From contig OV884009.1 of NCBI GenBank assembly GCA_930367205.1, positions 119,735,454-119,799,453 on the forward strand: a stretch of DNA of 64,000 nt. The letters are read 5' to 3'. The notes beneath the pieces were generated by a model that was given only the letters and a program-made list of their open reading frames with translations, ran no database searches and was not told where the DNA came from. Positions 24,701 through 38,400 of this stretch are shown here, one piece after another (the stretch's first letter is position 1; every line of letters starts with the position of its first letter). Origin of the DNA: Acanthosoma haemorrhoidale. Lineage: Eukaryota > Arthropoda > Insecta > Hemiptera > Acanthosomatidae. Position numbers and translations under genes: made by a program.

Positions 24701-27700
24701 TTGTCTCAACAATCTTTGAAACATATTCAGTAAATAGAGTGGTAAGTGCCTCAAAGATATGAGGTTTGCAAGCCTCACTAATTTGGAAATATATTGGGAC
24801 ATTTTGATTGAAAATTCAAGTTGAAACACTATATACAAATTTCATTGGAGAAAAAAGGACTAGGAACGATAACATGGCAATTAATTTGGCCTCAAAACTC
24901 AAGACTTGGGGGTTAATTTGTATTTTATAAAAAAAAAAAGCCATATATATATATATATATTGTTGTGATATTAGATATTGTAAAATTATTGTATAAGAAA
25001 TTGAAATATAAAGATTTAATCCAACCTTGAATCAAGAAGGCAATGAAAACAAAAGAGGAAGAATGAAAAACAAAATGGCAATTAGTTGTTGTTGTTGCTA
25101 GGAGAGAACACAGTTAGTCACTCTAGTTTTGGGAGCAGCCCGTAATACATATTATTAGCTTGAGATTGTGAGTAAGAAAAACTTACAAATTTTGTTGGTT
25201 AGTGGTTGTCATATGGTTGGGTTATCTCTATTAAATGAACAAAGCCGGCTGACAATATTATTCTAACCTATATAACATGTGATCTGGATGTACTTATTTT
25301 ATGGTTAATAAATTATTACTATATTCAATCAACCTATGTCTTTCATTCTGACATGGCGCAGTCGGTAGGACATGTGAATTTGAAACCGCCAGAACAATTT
25401 ATTTTCGAAGGAAATATAGCAGAAGCATGGAAAAGATGGTATAGAAAGTTTAATCATTACTTGTCGGCTATCGAAGCACAAGATAAAAAAGATGAAGTAA
25501 AAGTTGGTATACTGTTGAGCGTATTAGGAGAAGATGCACAAGATAAATATGAAACCTTTAATTTGACGGCAGAAGAACAGAAGGAATACGCAATTGTAGT
25601 TAAAGCTTTTGAAGATTATTGCATACCTAAAAAAAACGAGACGGTGGCAAGATTTAATTTTTTTCAACGTAAACAGAGAAAGGGTGAGTCATTCGGTGAT
25701 TTCATTACAGATTTGAAAAAGTTAAGTGTTGATTGTGCATTTGAAACATTGAAGGATAGCCTTATAAAAGATCAAATTGTAAGTGGTATACAGGATGAAC
25801 AAGTGAAAGATAGATTGTTGCGGGAAGATGATCTAACACTAGATAAATGTACTAATTTATGCAAAGTGGCGGAGTTAGCAAAACAAAGAATAGAGACGTT
25901 GCGAGGTACAGAAGAAGAGGAAATAAATATAGTACAGCAAAGGAGCAGAACCAAAGCAGCGACGAGTAATCTGAGAGTGAGTACGCAGCCGTGGACGTCG
26001 AAACCAAGTACCAGCGATAGCAGCAAGACATCACTGCAACAAGAGCAGCAATATGGAAGCCAGCAGCGATTGAGGTGCAATAAATGCGGCAACGTCCATG
26101 GGTACAGAAATTGCCCAGCCTACGGTAAAATTTGTATTAAATGTAATAGGATAAATCATTTTGCAAAAATGTGTAGAATAACTCGAAATATAAATAATGT
26201 AAGTATGATTGAGGGAGAGGATGCTGAAATGTACACTTTAGGGAGAATTCTAAAAATAAATAATGTTCAAAAGGGTTGGGAATTATCTATAAATATATTG
26301 GAAAGCAAAACTTCACTTACAGTCAAGCTCGATACAGGGGCGGAATGCAATGTTTTAAAAAAAAGCGACTATGAAAATTTGAAAATTAAAGAGAAAATAA
26401 ATAAAACTGATAACAAATTGGCAAATTACAGTGGTTCTGAAATACCGGTTATAGGAACTGTTATATTAGATTGTGTAATCAAGGGTAAAATAGAACCAAT
26501 AAAATTTTATTTAGTAAACTGTAATAGCTCAAGCTCTGTTTTGGGATTAGATACAATTAAAAAACTGAAATTAATTACCAGAGTTGAAAATATAAATATG
26601 AATACAAATAATGATCTCACGAAATTGCTTAACAGATATAAAGAACTATTCGAAGGTATAGGAAAAATCTCAAAAATATATGATTTCAAATTAAAAGAAG
26701 GATATGAAGGAAAAATTGAACCATGTCGTAGAATACCTTTTAAATTATTAGATCTTTTCAAAGAAACATTATACAGAATGAAAGACAATAAAATTGTTAC
26801 AGAGGTTAACGAACCTACTGAATTTATGAACCCAATCGTAATTACCAGTAAACCTGATAAATCATTACGTATTTGCTTAGACCCACAGCATCTTAACACT
26901 TGTTTACTAAGAGAACATTGTCCTTTACCTACATTTGAAGAAATATCTAGTAAAATGGCGGGGGCAAAAATGTTTGCAGTGCTAGACGCATCAAATGGGT
27001 TTTGGCATTTAGAACTTACACATAGGAGTTCGTTAATGACGGCTTTTCAAACGCCATATGGTCCATTTAGATTTTTAAGAATGCCTTTCGGGGTTAGTAT
27101 TGCACCAGAAGTGTTCCATAAAACTTATTCAGAGATTTTTGAAGGTATAAAAAACGTAGCTGTTTATATCGATGATATAATGATATGGGCAGAAAATGAA
27201 AAAGAATTATTAGAAATTTTAGAATTAGTAATGAAAAGAGCTTATGAGCATGGGATTAAATTTAATAAAAACAAATGTAAGTTTAAAGAAGAAAGAATTA
27301 AATTTTTAGGTCATTACTTCAGTAGCAAAGGGATAGAAATTGATGATGACAAAGTCAAAGCAATTAGTGAAATGGAAAGACCAAAAGATGCTAAAGCAGT
27401 AGAACGATTATTAGGATTGATAACCTACGTGGGTAAATTTGTAGAAAACTCAGCTCAGTTAACGGAACCATTGCGTAATCTAATTAAAAAAGGTACAATT
27501 TTCAACTGGACAGGTGAACATGAAAATTGTTTTAAAAAGATAAAAACATGTTTAAGCAAAACTCCTATTCTACAATTATACGATGTAAATAAGGAGTGCA
27601 AAATTAGTGTAGACGCTAGTAGTACCGGAGTAGGGGCAGTTCTGTTACAAAATGATTTGCCAGTAGCATATGCATCACAAGCATTCACTGAATGTCAAAA

Positions 27701-29379
27701 ATCGTGGGCTCAAATAGAGAAAGAATTATATGCCATAGTGTTTGGATGTGAGCGTTTCAGACAGTATGTAATCGGTAAACCTTTTGGAGTAGAATCAGAT
27801 CATAAACCGCTGATCCCTATTTTAAGACGAAAGATAACTGATGTACCAATGAGACTACAAAAAATGCGAATGCGGTTACAACCATATGATATTAAAGTAA
27901 CTTATACAAGTGGTAAAAATTTAATAATAGCAGATTTACTATCGAGAGCTCATTTAAAAGAAACTAAAGAGGATGGAGATTCCAGAATGTATATATTAGA
28001 ACTTACGTTAGCAAGCGAGATGAGTAATCAAAAGAAACAAAAATATATAGAAGCAACAAAAAATGACATAGAATTGCAGACATTGAAAAATACAATAAAA
28101 AAAGGTTGGCCAAAAGAAATAAAAGATGTACCAAATATAGTTAAATATTATCATACTTACCATGCCGACATTTATGAATATGATGACTTACTGTTTAAAA
28201 ATAATTGTGTAATAGTACCAAACAAATTAAGAGAAGAAGTTTTGAGTAAGTTACATTATAATCATTTAGGCATTGAAAAAACAAAAGCTAGAGCGAGAGA
28301 AATAGTATTTTGGCCCAATATGAATAAAGATATAGAAAACAAAATAAACAACTGTAAAACATGCTTAACGTTCCAACGATCAAATCAGAAAGAAAGTCTA
28401 ATACCAACATTAATACCAGATAAAACATGGGCAACAGTAGGAGCTGATATTTTTTACATTGATAGAAAACCAAACATGTTAGTTGTGGATTATTTTTCTA
28501 AATATGTAGATGTTTTACCATTGAAGGATGAAACTAGTGTAACAGTTATAAAAGCATTAAAGTCTTGTTTTGTACACTGGGGTATACCAGAAGAATTCAG
28601 ATCAGATAATGGCCCACAATTTTCAAGTTTTCTATTTAAAACGTTTACAAGAGAATGGAAATTTAAGCATGTTACGTCGAGTCCAACATATCCACAAAGT
28701 AACGGAATGGTGGAGCGGCACATACAAACTGTGAAAAATGTAATTAGAAAAGCTCATTTTGATAAAAAAGATGTGTACTTAGCAATACTAGAATTAAACA
28801 ACACACCAATATCTAATACAATACCTTCTCCAAATGTGATAATGCAAGGTAAAAATGTGAATGGTGTTCTATATGATATACCAAAGTTTAAAAGTGAAGA
28901 AAATTCATATATAAAAGGTGAATTGTTACAAAGACAAAGGGAACAAAAATTTTTTCATGATCAACGAGCCAAAGATTTGAAAAAATACGAAAAAGGAGAA
29001 AATGTTAGAGTTAGAAACAAACAAGGAATGTGGGATAGGGCTGTAATAATAGATAGAAACATAAACAATAGGGCTTATCAAATTAAGACAGAGGGAGGCT
29101 CCTTATTGACGCGTAATAGAATACACTTAAGAAATGATACTAGCCTACCATTCGAAATAGAAAGTAACGAATATAGACTTGATGAAAATATTAAACCACA
29201 AATTTCGGAAAATCCAAATAATAATGGTAAGGTTAATAATACAGCCGATCCAGCAGATCAGCAATTAATGAACCAAAGCCAGAGCGAAGATATCAATAAT
29301 GACAATGACACATATGTAACTCGTAGTGGACGAATCAGTCGTCAGCCAGCATATCTAAAAGAAAACTATGTATTACAAT

Positions 29380-29417
<38 letters not shown>

Positions 29418-32400
29418 CGGAGATGTCATATGGTTGGGTTATCTCTATTAAATGAACAAAGCCGGCTGACAATATTATTCTAACCTATATAACATGTGAC
29501 CTGGATGTACTTATTTTATGGTTAATAAATTATTACTATATTCAATCAACCTATGTCTTTCATTCTGACAGTGGTTATTGAATTAAAGCAGAACGGAAGA
29601 GAAATTGCACGAAGAGAAGAAGTATTAATTTTGTTTAAAGAATGAAGAGAATTTATAGACAAGTATTTATATATAATTAATTTAAGTTTTTTTTTTATTT
29701 GTAATTAAATTCACCTTTTGCCAGAATTATTTTTTATTAGCAGAACCTTTAAAACCTCAGATAATAAAAGATAAGAAAAATTTAAAGAATAAAAATAAAA
29801 TTACAATTTCTATAAAAACGTAATAATATATAATCAATTACTCTAGACTACCAGTCTGTTTATTGATTTATATTTGCTGACAGAGCATTCCAGGTGTACT
29901 GATGTAATTAATGCTTATTTAAAAGTTGCAATCTCAGTTGTATTTAGTAAATTGTTTTTATGTCCTTTCCTTATAAAATATCTGCTACCAAACTCAAGTC
30001 TTTTCTTGAGTTTGATTTGAGATATTTTGGAAAGAAAACTGAGAACTAGTGAGAGTGAAACATACATCACTCATTGTTTGTATTTTTCTTTGATTTCAGC
30101 TATCCATTTCAACCACCTGTCGTGTGTTTTACTACTCCTATTTATCATCCCAATATTGATGAGTGTGGAAGGATATGCCTTGAACTTCTCAAACTGCCAC
30201 CATCTGGTTCTTGGAGATGCACAGTAACATTAGCCAACACTTTAATGGCTGTGCAGTGCTTGATGTCATCTCCAAATCCTGCAGATCCACTCGAACTGGA
30301 CATAGTAAGAAAATGATGTGCCTAGTATTTAGAAAATGTAAATCTTGGCCTGGTCGGCAGTCCCAAACTCATTCTCATCCACCTGGAATTTACTTTTTCC
30401 GGCCTTATCTGTAAACCATTTTCTTTCTGTATTAGGAGTAGATTTTTACAAAGATATCTAGATGTTGTGATATGTTTATGATATAGTTACCTATTATTAA
30501 AAAGTCTTTCCTCAAATCAGTCACCGTGATGGCACATCTAGAATTAAGTTAATGGTCACATTAGGAAGGATTCCAACAAAACACCATGGACGGATATAGT
30601 GTTCAACAACACGTGCAAATGATAAAATTATTTTATCAATATGGGTGGTGTTCAGGCAACGTTCCGCGCACTTCGCCCATTTTATGGTCGCCATAACCGT
30701 CCTACCGAGAGGATTATTCGCAGTGTGGTGGATAAATTTGAGTCCACTGGTTCAGTTAACAATCAACCAACACCCGTACGTCAACGAAACGCAAGATCTG
30801 CCGAAAACATCGCCACTGTCCGTGAGAGTGTGCAGGAGAATCCGAGACAGTCAATTTTGCATTGCTCACAAGAATTCGGTCTTTCGCAGACCACAACTTG
30901 GCAAATTTTGCGTCATGACTTGGGCCTGCACCCGTACAAAATTCACCTGACCCAGGAGCTAAAGGTAAATGACCATAGAAAACGACGTGTGTTCGCTGAA
31001 TGGGCACTGGAGCAGTTGGAAATTTACCCTAATTTCCATCAAAAAATCATCTTCAGCGATGAGGCCCATTTCTGGATGAATGGGTACATCGACAAACAAA
31101 ATTGTCGAATTTGGGATGATACCAATCCACACGAGATCCAAGAGCGCCCAATGCATCCCGAAAAAATCACTGTTTGGTGTGGATTTTGGGCTGGTGGCGT
31201 CATTGGTCCATATTTCTTTAAGAACGACATTGCCAGGCCAACACTGTCAACGGCAAGCACTATAGGTCGATGATTACCAACTTCTTTTGGTCTGAATTGG
31301 ATGATATGGACACCAACGACATGTGGCTTCAACAGGACGGCGCTATGTGCCACACAGCTCATGTCACATTGGAAAGTCTACACGAGCGATTTGAGGGTGG
31401 AGGTGATATGAACTGGCCACAGAGATCGTGCGATTTGACCCCGTTAGACTTTTTCTAGTGGGGTTTTCTTAAGTCCCAGGTCTATGCGAATAAGCCACAA
31501 ATCACAGCGGTCCTCAAAGCCAACATAACCCATGCCATCGGTCAATTTCAGCCTGATTTTTGCGCCAGAGTCGCGAGTCATGGAAAATTGGACATTTCGG
31601 TTGTGCACCACCCAGCGAAGCCATTTATATATTCCATACATAATAGCGTCGATAGGCCTTTCAAACGAATACAAAATTTTGATGATATCTCACACACACT
31701 CTGTTTTATTTAAATTTAAAGATAGGAAGTGCTTAAGAAGTTTGGCAAATTCAAATAATCCGAAAGGTGTTATCACCGCTGTAGTAATAATGAGTAACTG
31801 TGACCTTGGTTTTGTCTCCGGAAAAAAGTCCCTTTAAGTTGAAAAGGTCCAGCATTATCATCGAGTTGAGCAGAAGAAGTTGGCAAATCTGGTCCTCGAT
31901 TCTTCTTTTTTTATACAGCCCCCAAATTCAAATGATAATTGAAGTTTCATATGACAGTCAACCAAAGCTGAGTCAGTTGGGTCAATTGTTCAATATGGTC
32001 AATTCAATCATCGAGACATCTAATTGCAAATGGGCAGAAAACTGTGCATTCAATGCAAGTTGGAGGAAGATTGCCCCATTGTTTTCTAAAGGTGGCGAAT
32101 TTACATAGGTAATCCTATTCAGACTTATAGCTCCCATATAAATAAACCAGATATCATGGGAGTGTTGATTGTCTGTAGGCTCTAATCAATATGTTAAAAC
32201 AAAACACACATGAACATATGGAATTCAATTACATGTTAGTATGTTGCTAAATTTTGCAAAGTTCACATGTTTGTACGACTTATATCTTAAAAAAATGTTA
32301 TTAATTAGATGATAAATAATAACTTTCTTTTAAATATTGTTTTTTCGTAACCTTCTTGCTAAATCTGAGTATGGCAGGATGGAGTCGGATCGCGTCCCGT

Positions 32401-35400
32401 TAGCAAACTGGTAGAGGAGAGAACCAGCAGGGACAGGCGAGAGGAGGTTCAGGGTGGTAAGAACCAGGAACGGGTCTCACAGAGAAGAAAGAAGGTTTCA
32501 TATAGTCAAGCTGGGGCATATAGTGGCTCAGTGCCCTCGCACTAAATGCTTTGAGTGCGGCGAGGAGGGACATATTGCCAGACAATGCCCTTATATGTAC
32601 TGGAGGAGAGAGAATCACAACGGGCGGAACCAATGGAAGTTAACATGCAAGAGGTGCATGGAAGGAGGAGTATCTTGCCCAGAGGAAATGGGTGGGTCAT
32701 CAGATGACAATTGCCAGCGGCGTCAAGAACGCCAGAGATAGAGGGAGAAGAACCAAGAGACAGCAGAGACCGGAAGCACGAGAGACAAAAAGTGATTACC
32801 AGAAGGTGGGAGTGGCGCGTGGATGCCTGAGGAGGGTGGCAGCAGACTGGTGACCGCACCTTGACATGTAATGCAGTAAAAGGGGAAAGCATGCAAGTTG
32901 CCAATAATTACGGTCAAAGGAGGGGACAGATGCTTGGTGGATACGGGCAGCACCGCACCATCATGTCACGTGGAGCGCTGGAGAGGCTTTATGGCGGAAA
33001 GAGGGCACTCCGGATCCAGTTATGTAACTGTAAGTTAATCACCCTGGGGGGCCCATGTGAGGTAGTGGGAGAGGCGGTTATAGGGCTCAATAGGTGTGTG
33101 AGAAAAGGGGGAGAATCAAGGTTCATATCGGGGGAAGCAAGTCACGAGAGTACCAATTGATTGTTGGGGCAGGTAGGTGCGTGCATGGCGAATAAGGGAA
33201 AAAAGTGGCAGATCAAGTTAGGGAATTTAACTTATAAATGCCATGGGACCATATGGGGTGGAGCACGGATAGGGCCGGTTAGTAAAGTAGAGGGTTGGAG
33301 GGAAGGCCTACAGAGGACGTTTTGAGATATTTTCTACATAGAAGGGGACACGTTAGGAATGATGGGGGAGACAGTACACAAGATCCCGTTAAAGCTGGAC
33401 CATGTGACTTACGTAAAAGAGAGACGATATCTGCAGGCACTTTGTCAACATATTAGAGGGGAGCTAGAGAGCCTCAAATGGCAAGGAATCATTGTGGATA
33501 ATACTTCCCCATATAACAGCCCTCTGTGGGTGGTGAGGAAGAAGAGCAGGCCTGGGGATGAGACGGAGAAATATAGGATTGTTGTAGACTATCGAAAATT
33601 GTATGAAAACACAACCTACGAGAAGCACCCGATTCCCTGGTTTGAGGACATACTCAACAGGCTGAACGGAGCAACAGTGTTCAGCACCCTAGATTTAATG
33701 GCAGGGTATCACCTGGTTAAGAGAGACCAACACAAAACCGCCTATACATTCGACAGGGGGCATTATGAATTCACCCGGATGCCACTCAGATCAAAAAACG
33801 CCCCAATAACATTTCAGCGCTTAATGGATAAGGTTTTGAGGGAAATAGACAAGTTGGTGTGCCAGATCTACATGGATGATTTGCTAGTTTTTAGTAGGAC
33901 AGAGGCAGAGTACATCATGCATCTAAGAAGCGTATTCTGGAGAGTGGGTGAATTCGTACTCAAATTATCCATGGAGAAGTCGCTATTGGGAAACAACCGG
34001 ATCAATTTTTTGGGCCATACTCTCAATCACCACGAATGCCAGCGAATATGCACCCCAGGCTGTATTGTCGCAGGAGGGAGACAGTGGAGAGCGCCCGGTG
34101 GCGTACGCTAGTCGACGGCTCACAGACACGGAAGCGCGGTACAGTGCTTTAAGAAAGGGAGTTACCTATGCATCATATGGGCTATAGATCATTTCTGTCG
34201 GTATGTCTTTGACAGGAAATTCCGAGTGCACCCTGACCACAGACCCTTACAATGGGTAGGAAAGTTGAAGGAGTCTTCGGTGAGGGTCACACAGTGGAAA
34301 GCATTTCTATTCCAGTATAATAATGGAAGTAGTGTACAATCCAAGGAAAGAAAACGTAGTGGCGGATTGCATATCCAAAGCCATCACAGTGAGATTAGTG
34401 GAGCGATCTTTATATCAACTAAGACGTCCTAAGGTAGGACTTCAAAGTTTACGAAAAGGTGTTCGTAAACTGGCATGGGGGATTTAAGTCCAGGCACCAC
34501 CAGTATCCAGCCTTAATCCCCAAACTTCAAGATGTAAACATCCCAAAGATGTATATAGACTTATACTTATCTGAATAAATATTCTAGCTCTGACATTCGT
34601 TGTTGTTCTTTCACGTTACCTTTTCCTTTTTTTTTAAGTCTTAAAGTCAACAAAAATTTACTTTTTAAATTTATAGTTTTAGCGTAAGATGTTGGCCAGA
34701 TCCTACAATCTGAACCAATGTTAAAATGTTCACCACTGATGTGGAGTGACAAAAAGGTGATGAGCCGTAGTTTAGTGTGGATCTGATGTAATGGGCAGGG
34801 CTTACACTAGTGTAGAGCTCGATCTTGAGCTTGAATTGTTACAACACCTTTATGTTGTAATTTACATTATTGTTAAATGTCAATTTCACTGAAGATATTA
34901 ATGGAATTTATCATTTTTAGGCTGAGTTGATGATTTCAGACATAAAACAGTTTGAAAAGAATGCCAGGGAACATACAATGAAATATTGTATTGCAAGAAA
35001 TCATGCGGTAAGTTCTTATTTACGATTTAATTATTTTAATATTGACTGCTATTAAATATTAATAATAGTAGTTAATCAATTCTAAATAGTAATACTAATA
35101 ACTAGATGGATGATTACTAATGAGAGATTTCTGTGTTAAAGAATATATCTGTTTTTAATGTCATAGTTATCAGTAAGGCTGGGATTTACATATAGTACAA
35201 CATTTATGTATATATGTATTTATTTTTGCAGAAATATATAAAACATAAATGCAATTACTGTAAGTCTAGTGGTCAAAAGTTTATTGAAACAACATACATT
35301 TCCTTTGTTTACAACATTTATTTATATACGTTGTCAATAGTTTTTATTTAAAGCACTTTGATGAGGTATTTTTTTACCAGTATACTTTTCCAAGAAATCC

Positions 35401-38400
35401 TTGGAATGAGAATTGTTAATTTTACGAAAGGGATATTGGCCCTAACTAAAGCGCGGCACAAATCTGTATTCTAAGTTGTCTAATGTGATGGGGAATCACT
35501 TGAAGATGCAGTTAAGAAAGTTTGTTGAAACCTTGAATTTTTTTCTTTGTTTTGTTGTACCAATATGTTGAATGACTCGAAAATGTTGGGCAGTCGAAAC
35601 TGGTTTATCACAGCACAAAAAATAGTAAATTCCTGCATCACTATTAAATGTTTCATCAGAAAACTCATGGATGTACTTGGCAACTAGGTCTCTTGTTTTC
35701 GCGTGCACTTTTCCCATTGTTCACCTCTTTTTCATGTTTACTGTATAAAATCACAACTTTAACTGAAGAGACAGATCAATAGAAGTTATAAGTGTGAAGG
35801 TAAAGGATTCCATAAATTTAAAATTAAACAATTCTCAGTTTAAAAAATGTAAATAAAGAAAATGTAATAAATAAAATTAATCTTAATTTATTTAAAATTA
35901 CTTATGGTACCTGTTAATCGAGCACATATTTTGTTTTAGGAAAAATATACATAAATCCCGACCTTAGTAATCAGTCACTTCTTATTGATCTGTCACTTGT
36001 CTTATTACATATAGATTATCTCGTATCTGTTTTTTTTTGTTTTTTTGGAGACCTGGATTTAGTAAAATTATGAAATTTACCTTTTTTCTACTCCACTTTT
36101 TTCTTGCTACTTTTCAATTTTATTTCACCTTATTCAAGGAACAGACAGTTACCTCCCCACATTTTATTTTAGTTTAATTGCAAACCATTCCACCTTTCAA
36201 AGCCCTAGGTATTTATTGCTGACCTAATAGTACCTCACAAGAGCTCCATACTGTCCTGAGTTCCATTCAAAGAATGACTTGCATCATTTGGGACCTCAAT
36301 GCGAAGTATCTGGAATAACAGATCCGCAAACCTTAGAGGCTCAGCAATAACAAAAGTGCCTGTCACTGTTATATAACCACTACAAAATATATATCTGTCA
36401 TATTCAGGCTATCAAATAAGCACCATTGATCTGTGCTTTACACTAACTCCTTATCATATCACAGGCTGACAATCTTTCTTTCATAGACATTTCAGATCAT
36501 TCCATCAAAGGTAATGTTTAATGTGCATTCATACCCTAATGATCGACTTCAACCAACAAAATTTAGCTATTCTCAGGTAAATTGGATAATGTTTTAACAA
36601 TTACTGTATAACATAAAACCTAATCTCTCTCTTGTTAAGCCAATACCTTCCCAATCATGTTATATTATTAAACATGTTATGTCAATACCATAAAATCATA
36701 TTTGTCTGGTTCGGCATATCTAATCAATGCTGGTATCTAATAGATGTAACAAAAATTGGAAATATCAACAATATTGACACACAGTTTATTAACAGTTTTT
36801 GGGGAAAATCCGATCAGGAGTATATATTAGGAGACTTGAATGGAAACTATAGAAACTTTGACTATACAGAGCCGACCGAGTATTTAAAGCATTTTGCTAC
36901 ACGAGTAATTACAGCGAAATTTCTAAACAAAACCACTTAATGCGGAATGCTAAGTAGATAGACACTTGTAGAAATCGGGTGTATGAATTATGCATTAGTA
37001 GGAAGGTAGAGAACATCTCCAAATTGTTTCAAGTTTTAATTATGATTTCCAATTATCCAAATAGTCTATTATCGATGACTTAAAAAAACTAAAATTCAAG
37101 CAATAGACAGAATAATAAAAATACGGGAAATTTAAGTAGTCCAGTTGATGATTTAAATAGCAACTATAACCAGGGTTATAGACATGAGAGATAACCATAT
37201 CAGTGAAACCAAAATTATTGGTTGAAGTAATAATTTACTCAACTATAATGAGTAAGGTATTGACCAAAGCTACTATGGCCAAAATACAGGTTTAACCACC
37301 CAAAGGAGGGAAAAGGGGAAGACGGTCAGTACAGCAATGTAAGTGTAACAGATATGATTCTCAGAAAATTGGTGAGGATGCAAAAAATGTTTGTTTTACA
37401 AGCTCAAAAGATATTTACTGCAGACCCTTTTCCTAATCGTACAGTCCTATCTTTCAAATTGCTTCTTCCAAGTCCACTGTGGTTTGTAATATTTCAATTA
37501 CTATCCAATAAAAGCAGGTGTTCCACCCTCTATAACCTATACATCCCTGATGTTCCATCTACTCCCAATACCTTTTTGAGAACATTTGCAGATGGCACAT
37601 GAAGGGCCTAATCCCAAACATTTACCTCAGCTACATCAATAGCCCTCAAAGGATTTACCTTGCATTCATGGCCCCAACAAGTACCTGGAGTGATGTTAGA
37701 CCAGCTTAAACGTTTAACCTTCTCTAAACATGTTAAAACGAAAATGAGCTTCAATATCAAAACATACACTACAGTACTGTAACGCATACTCTTCCAAAAT
37801 CGATGCCTACCCACTATGAAAAAGTCTTCACCTTACACAAAGTACAAATTAATATATTTTGCTTCCAGACTAAATATTGAAACACCAGCAGATTATATAA
37901 TCCGACAACAAATAAAATTTTACGGCAATATTAAAAATCTAATTACCTTATTTAACGCCTTACAACTCCATCCATAACCCACTTTGTGGAATTCAAAATC
38001 GAATGACAAACTTCATCCAATCAATTCCAATAACCAACCTATTTACTTATTCACCTAGTTTTCACTAATTTCCTTCCTTAGTATTTCTTACCTTTCTACC
38101 TGCATTTACTTACATTGTGCACATCACACAGTGTATCCATTCTTGTATTGAGGTGAAATTTTATTGTGTATTTGCAACTCTCACATGAGAAAAAGATACT
38201 TCTTCTCGAATACCATGTAATAACAAAATAAATAAAATTGATATATTTTGATATTCAAAATAACACTAAAACAAAACATATTAAATAAGGTGTAATTCAT
38301 CAAATCCAAAGAATTTTTTATAAAAAAATTCCTTAATTTAGCAAAATTATAAAAAAAGACCTTTGTCTGGTTACAATCTGTTGTGCTCTATTAAAAACAG

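Larger units (their letters stand above)
25207..29570 (+). mobile_element. Complete Mag-like Ty3/gypsy retrotransposon
   Basis: Two 147-bp LTRs (25207-25353 and 29424-29570) begin TGTCATATGG and end CATTCTGACA. They differ at one base by direct comparison. A 5-bp target duplication GTGGT flanks the element (25202-25206 and 29571-29575). A PBS follows the left LTR, an A-rich purine tract precedes the right LTR, and one uninterrupted ORF fills the interior. At 4364 bp with very short LTRs and a single Gag-Pol frame it fits the Mag lineage. All features needed for mobility appear present, so it is young and could be active. It sits in UBE2T intron 2 in the sense orientation, inside an older solo LTR. 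Confidence 0.95.
24961..29825 (+). repeat. Solo LTR split by a nested Mag-like element
   Basis: The LTR halves are 24961-25206 and 29576-29825, together about 496 bp. The start TGTTGTGATATT follows (TA)n and the end lies just before ATATATAA, consistent with a short AT target duplication. It resembles the ~522-bp LTRs at 56934 and 59629. All start TGTT(G/A)TGATATT in an AT run, and near the end all share CCTTTTGCCA followed about 25 bases later by CAGAACC and AGATAA. No internal region is left, so this is a solo LTR of a related family, later split by the Mag-like element. Confidence 0.7.

Noticed and set aside
25772..26899. Minus-strand ORFs opposite the Mag-like Gag-Pol
   Set aside because: They are antisense shadows of a strong coding frame and have no domain pattern of their own.
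31800..32108. 102-codon ORF in UBE2T intron 3
   Set aside because: No family resemblance; probably chance.
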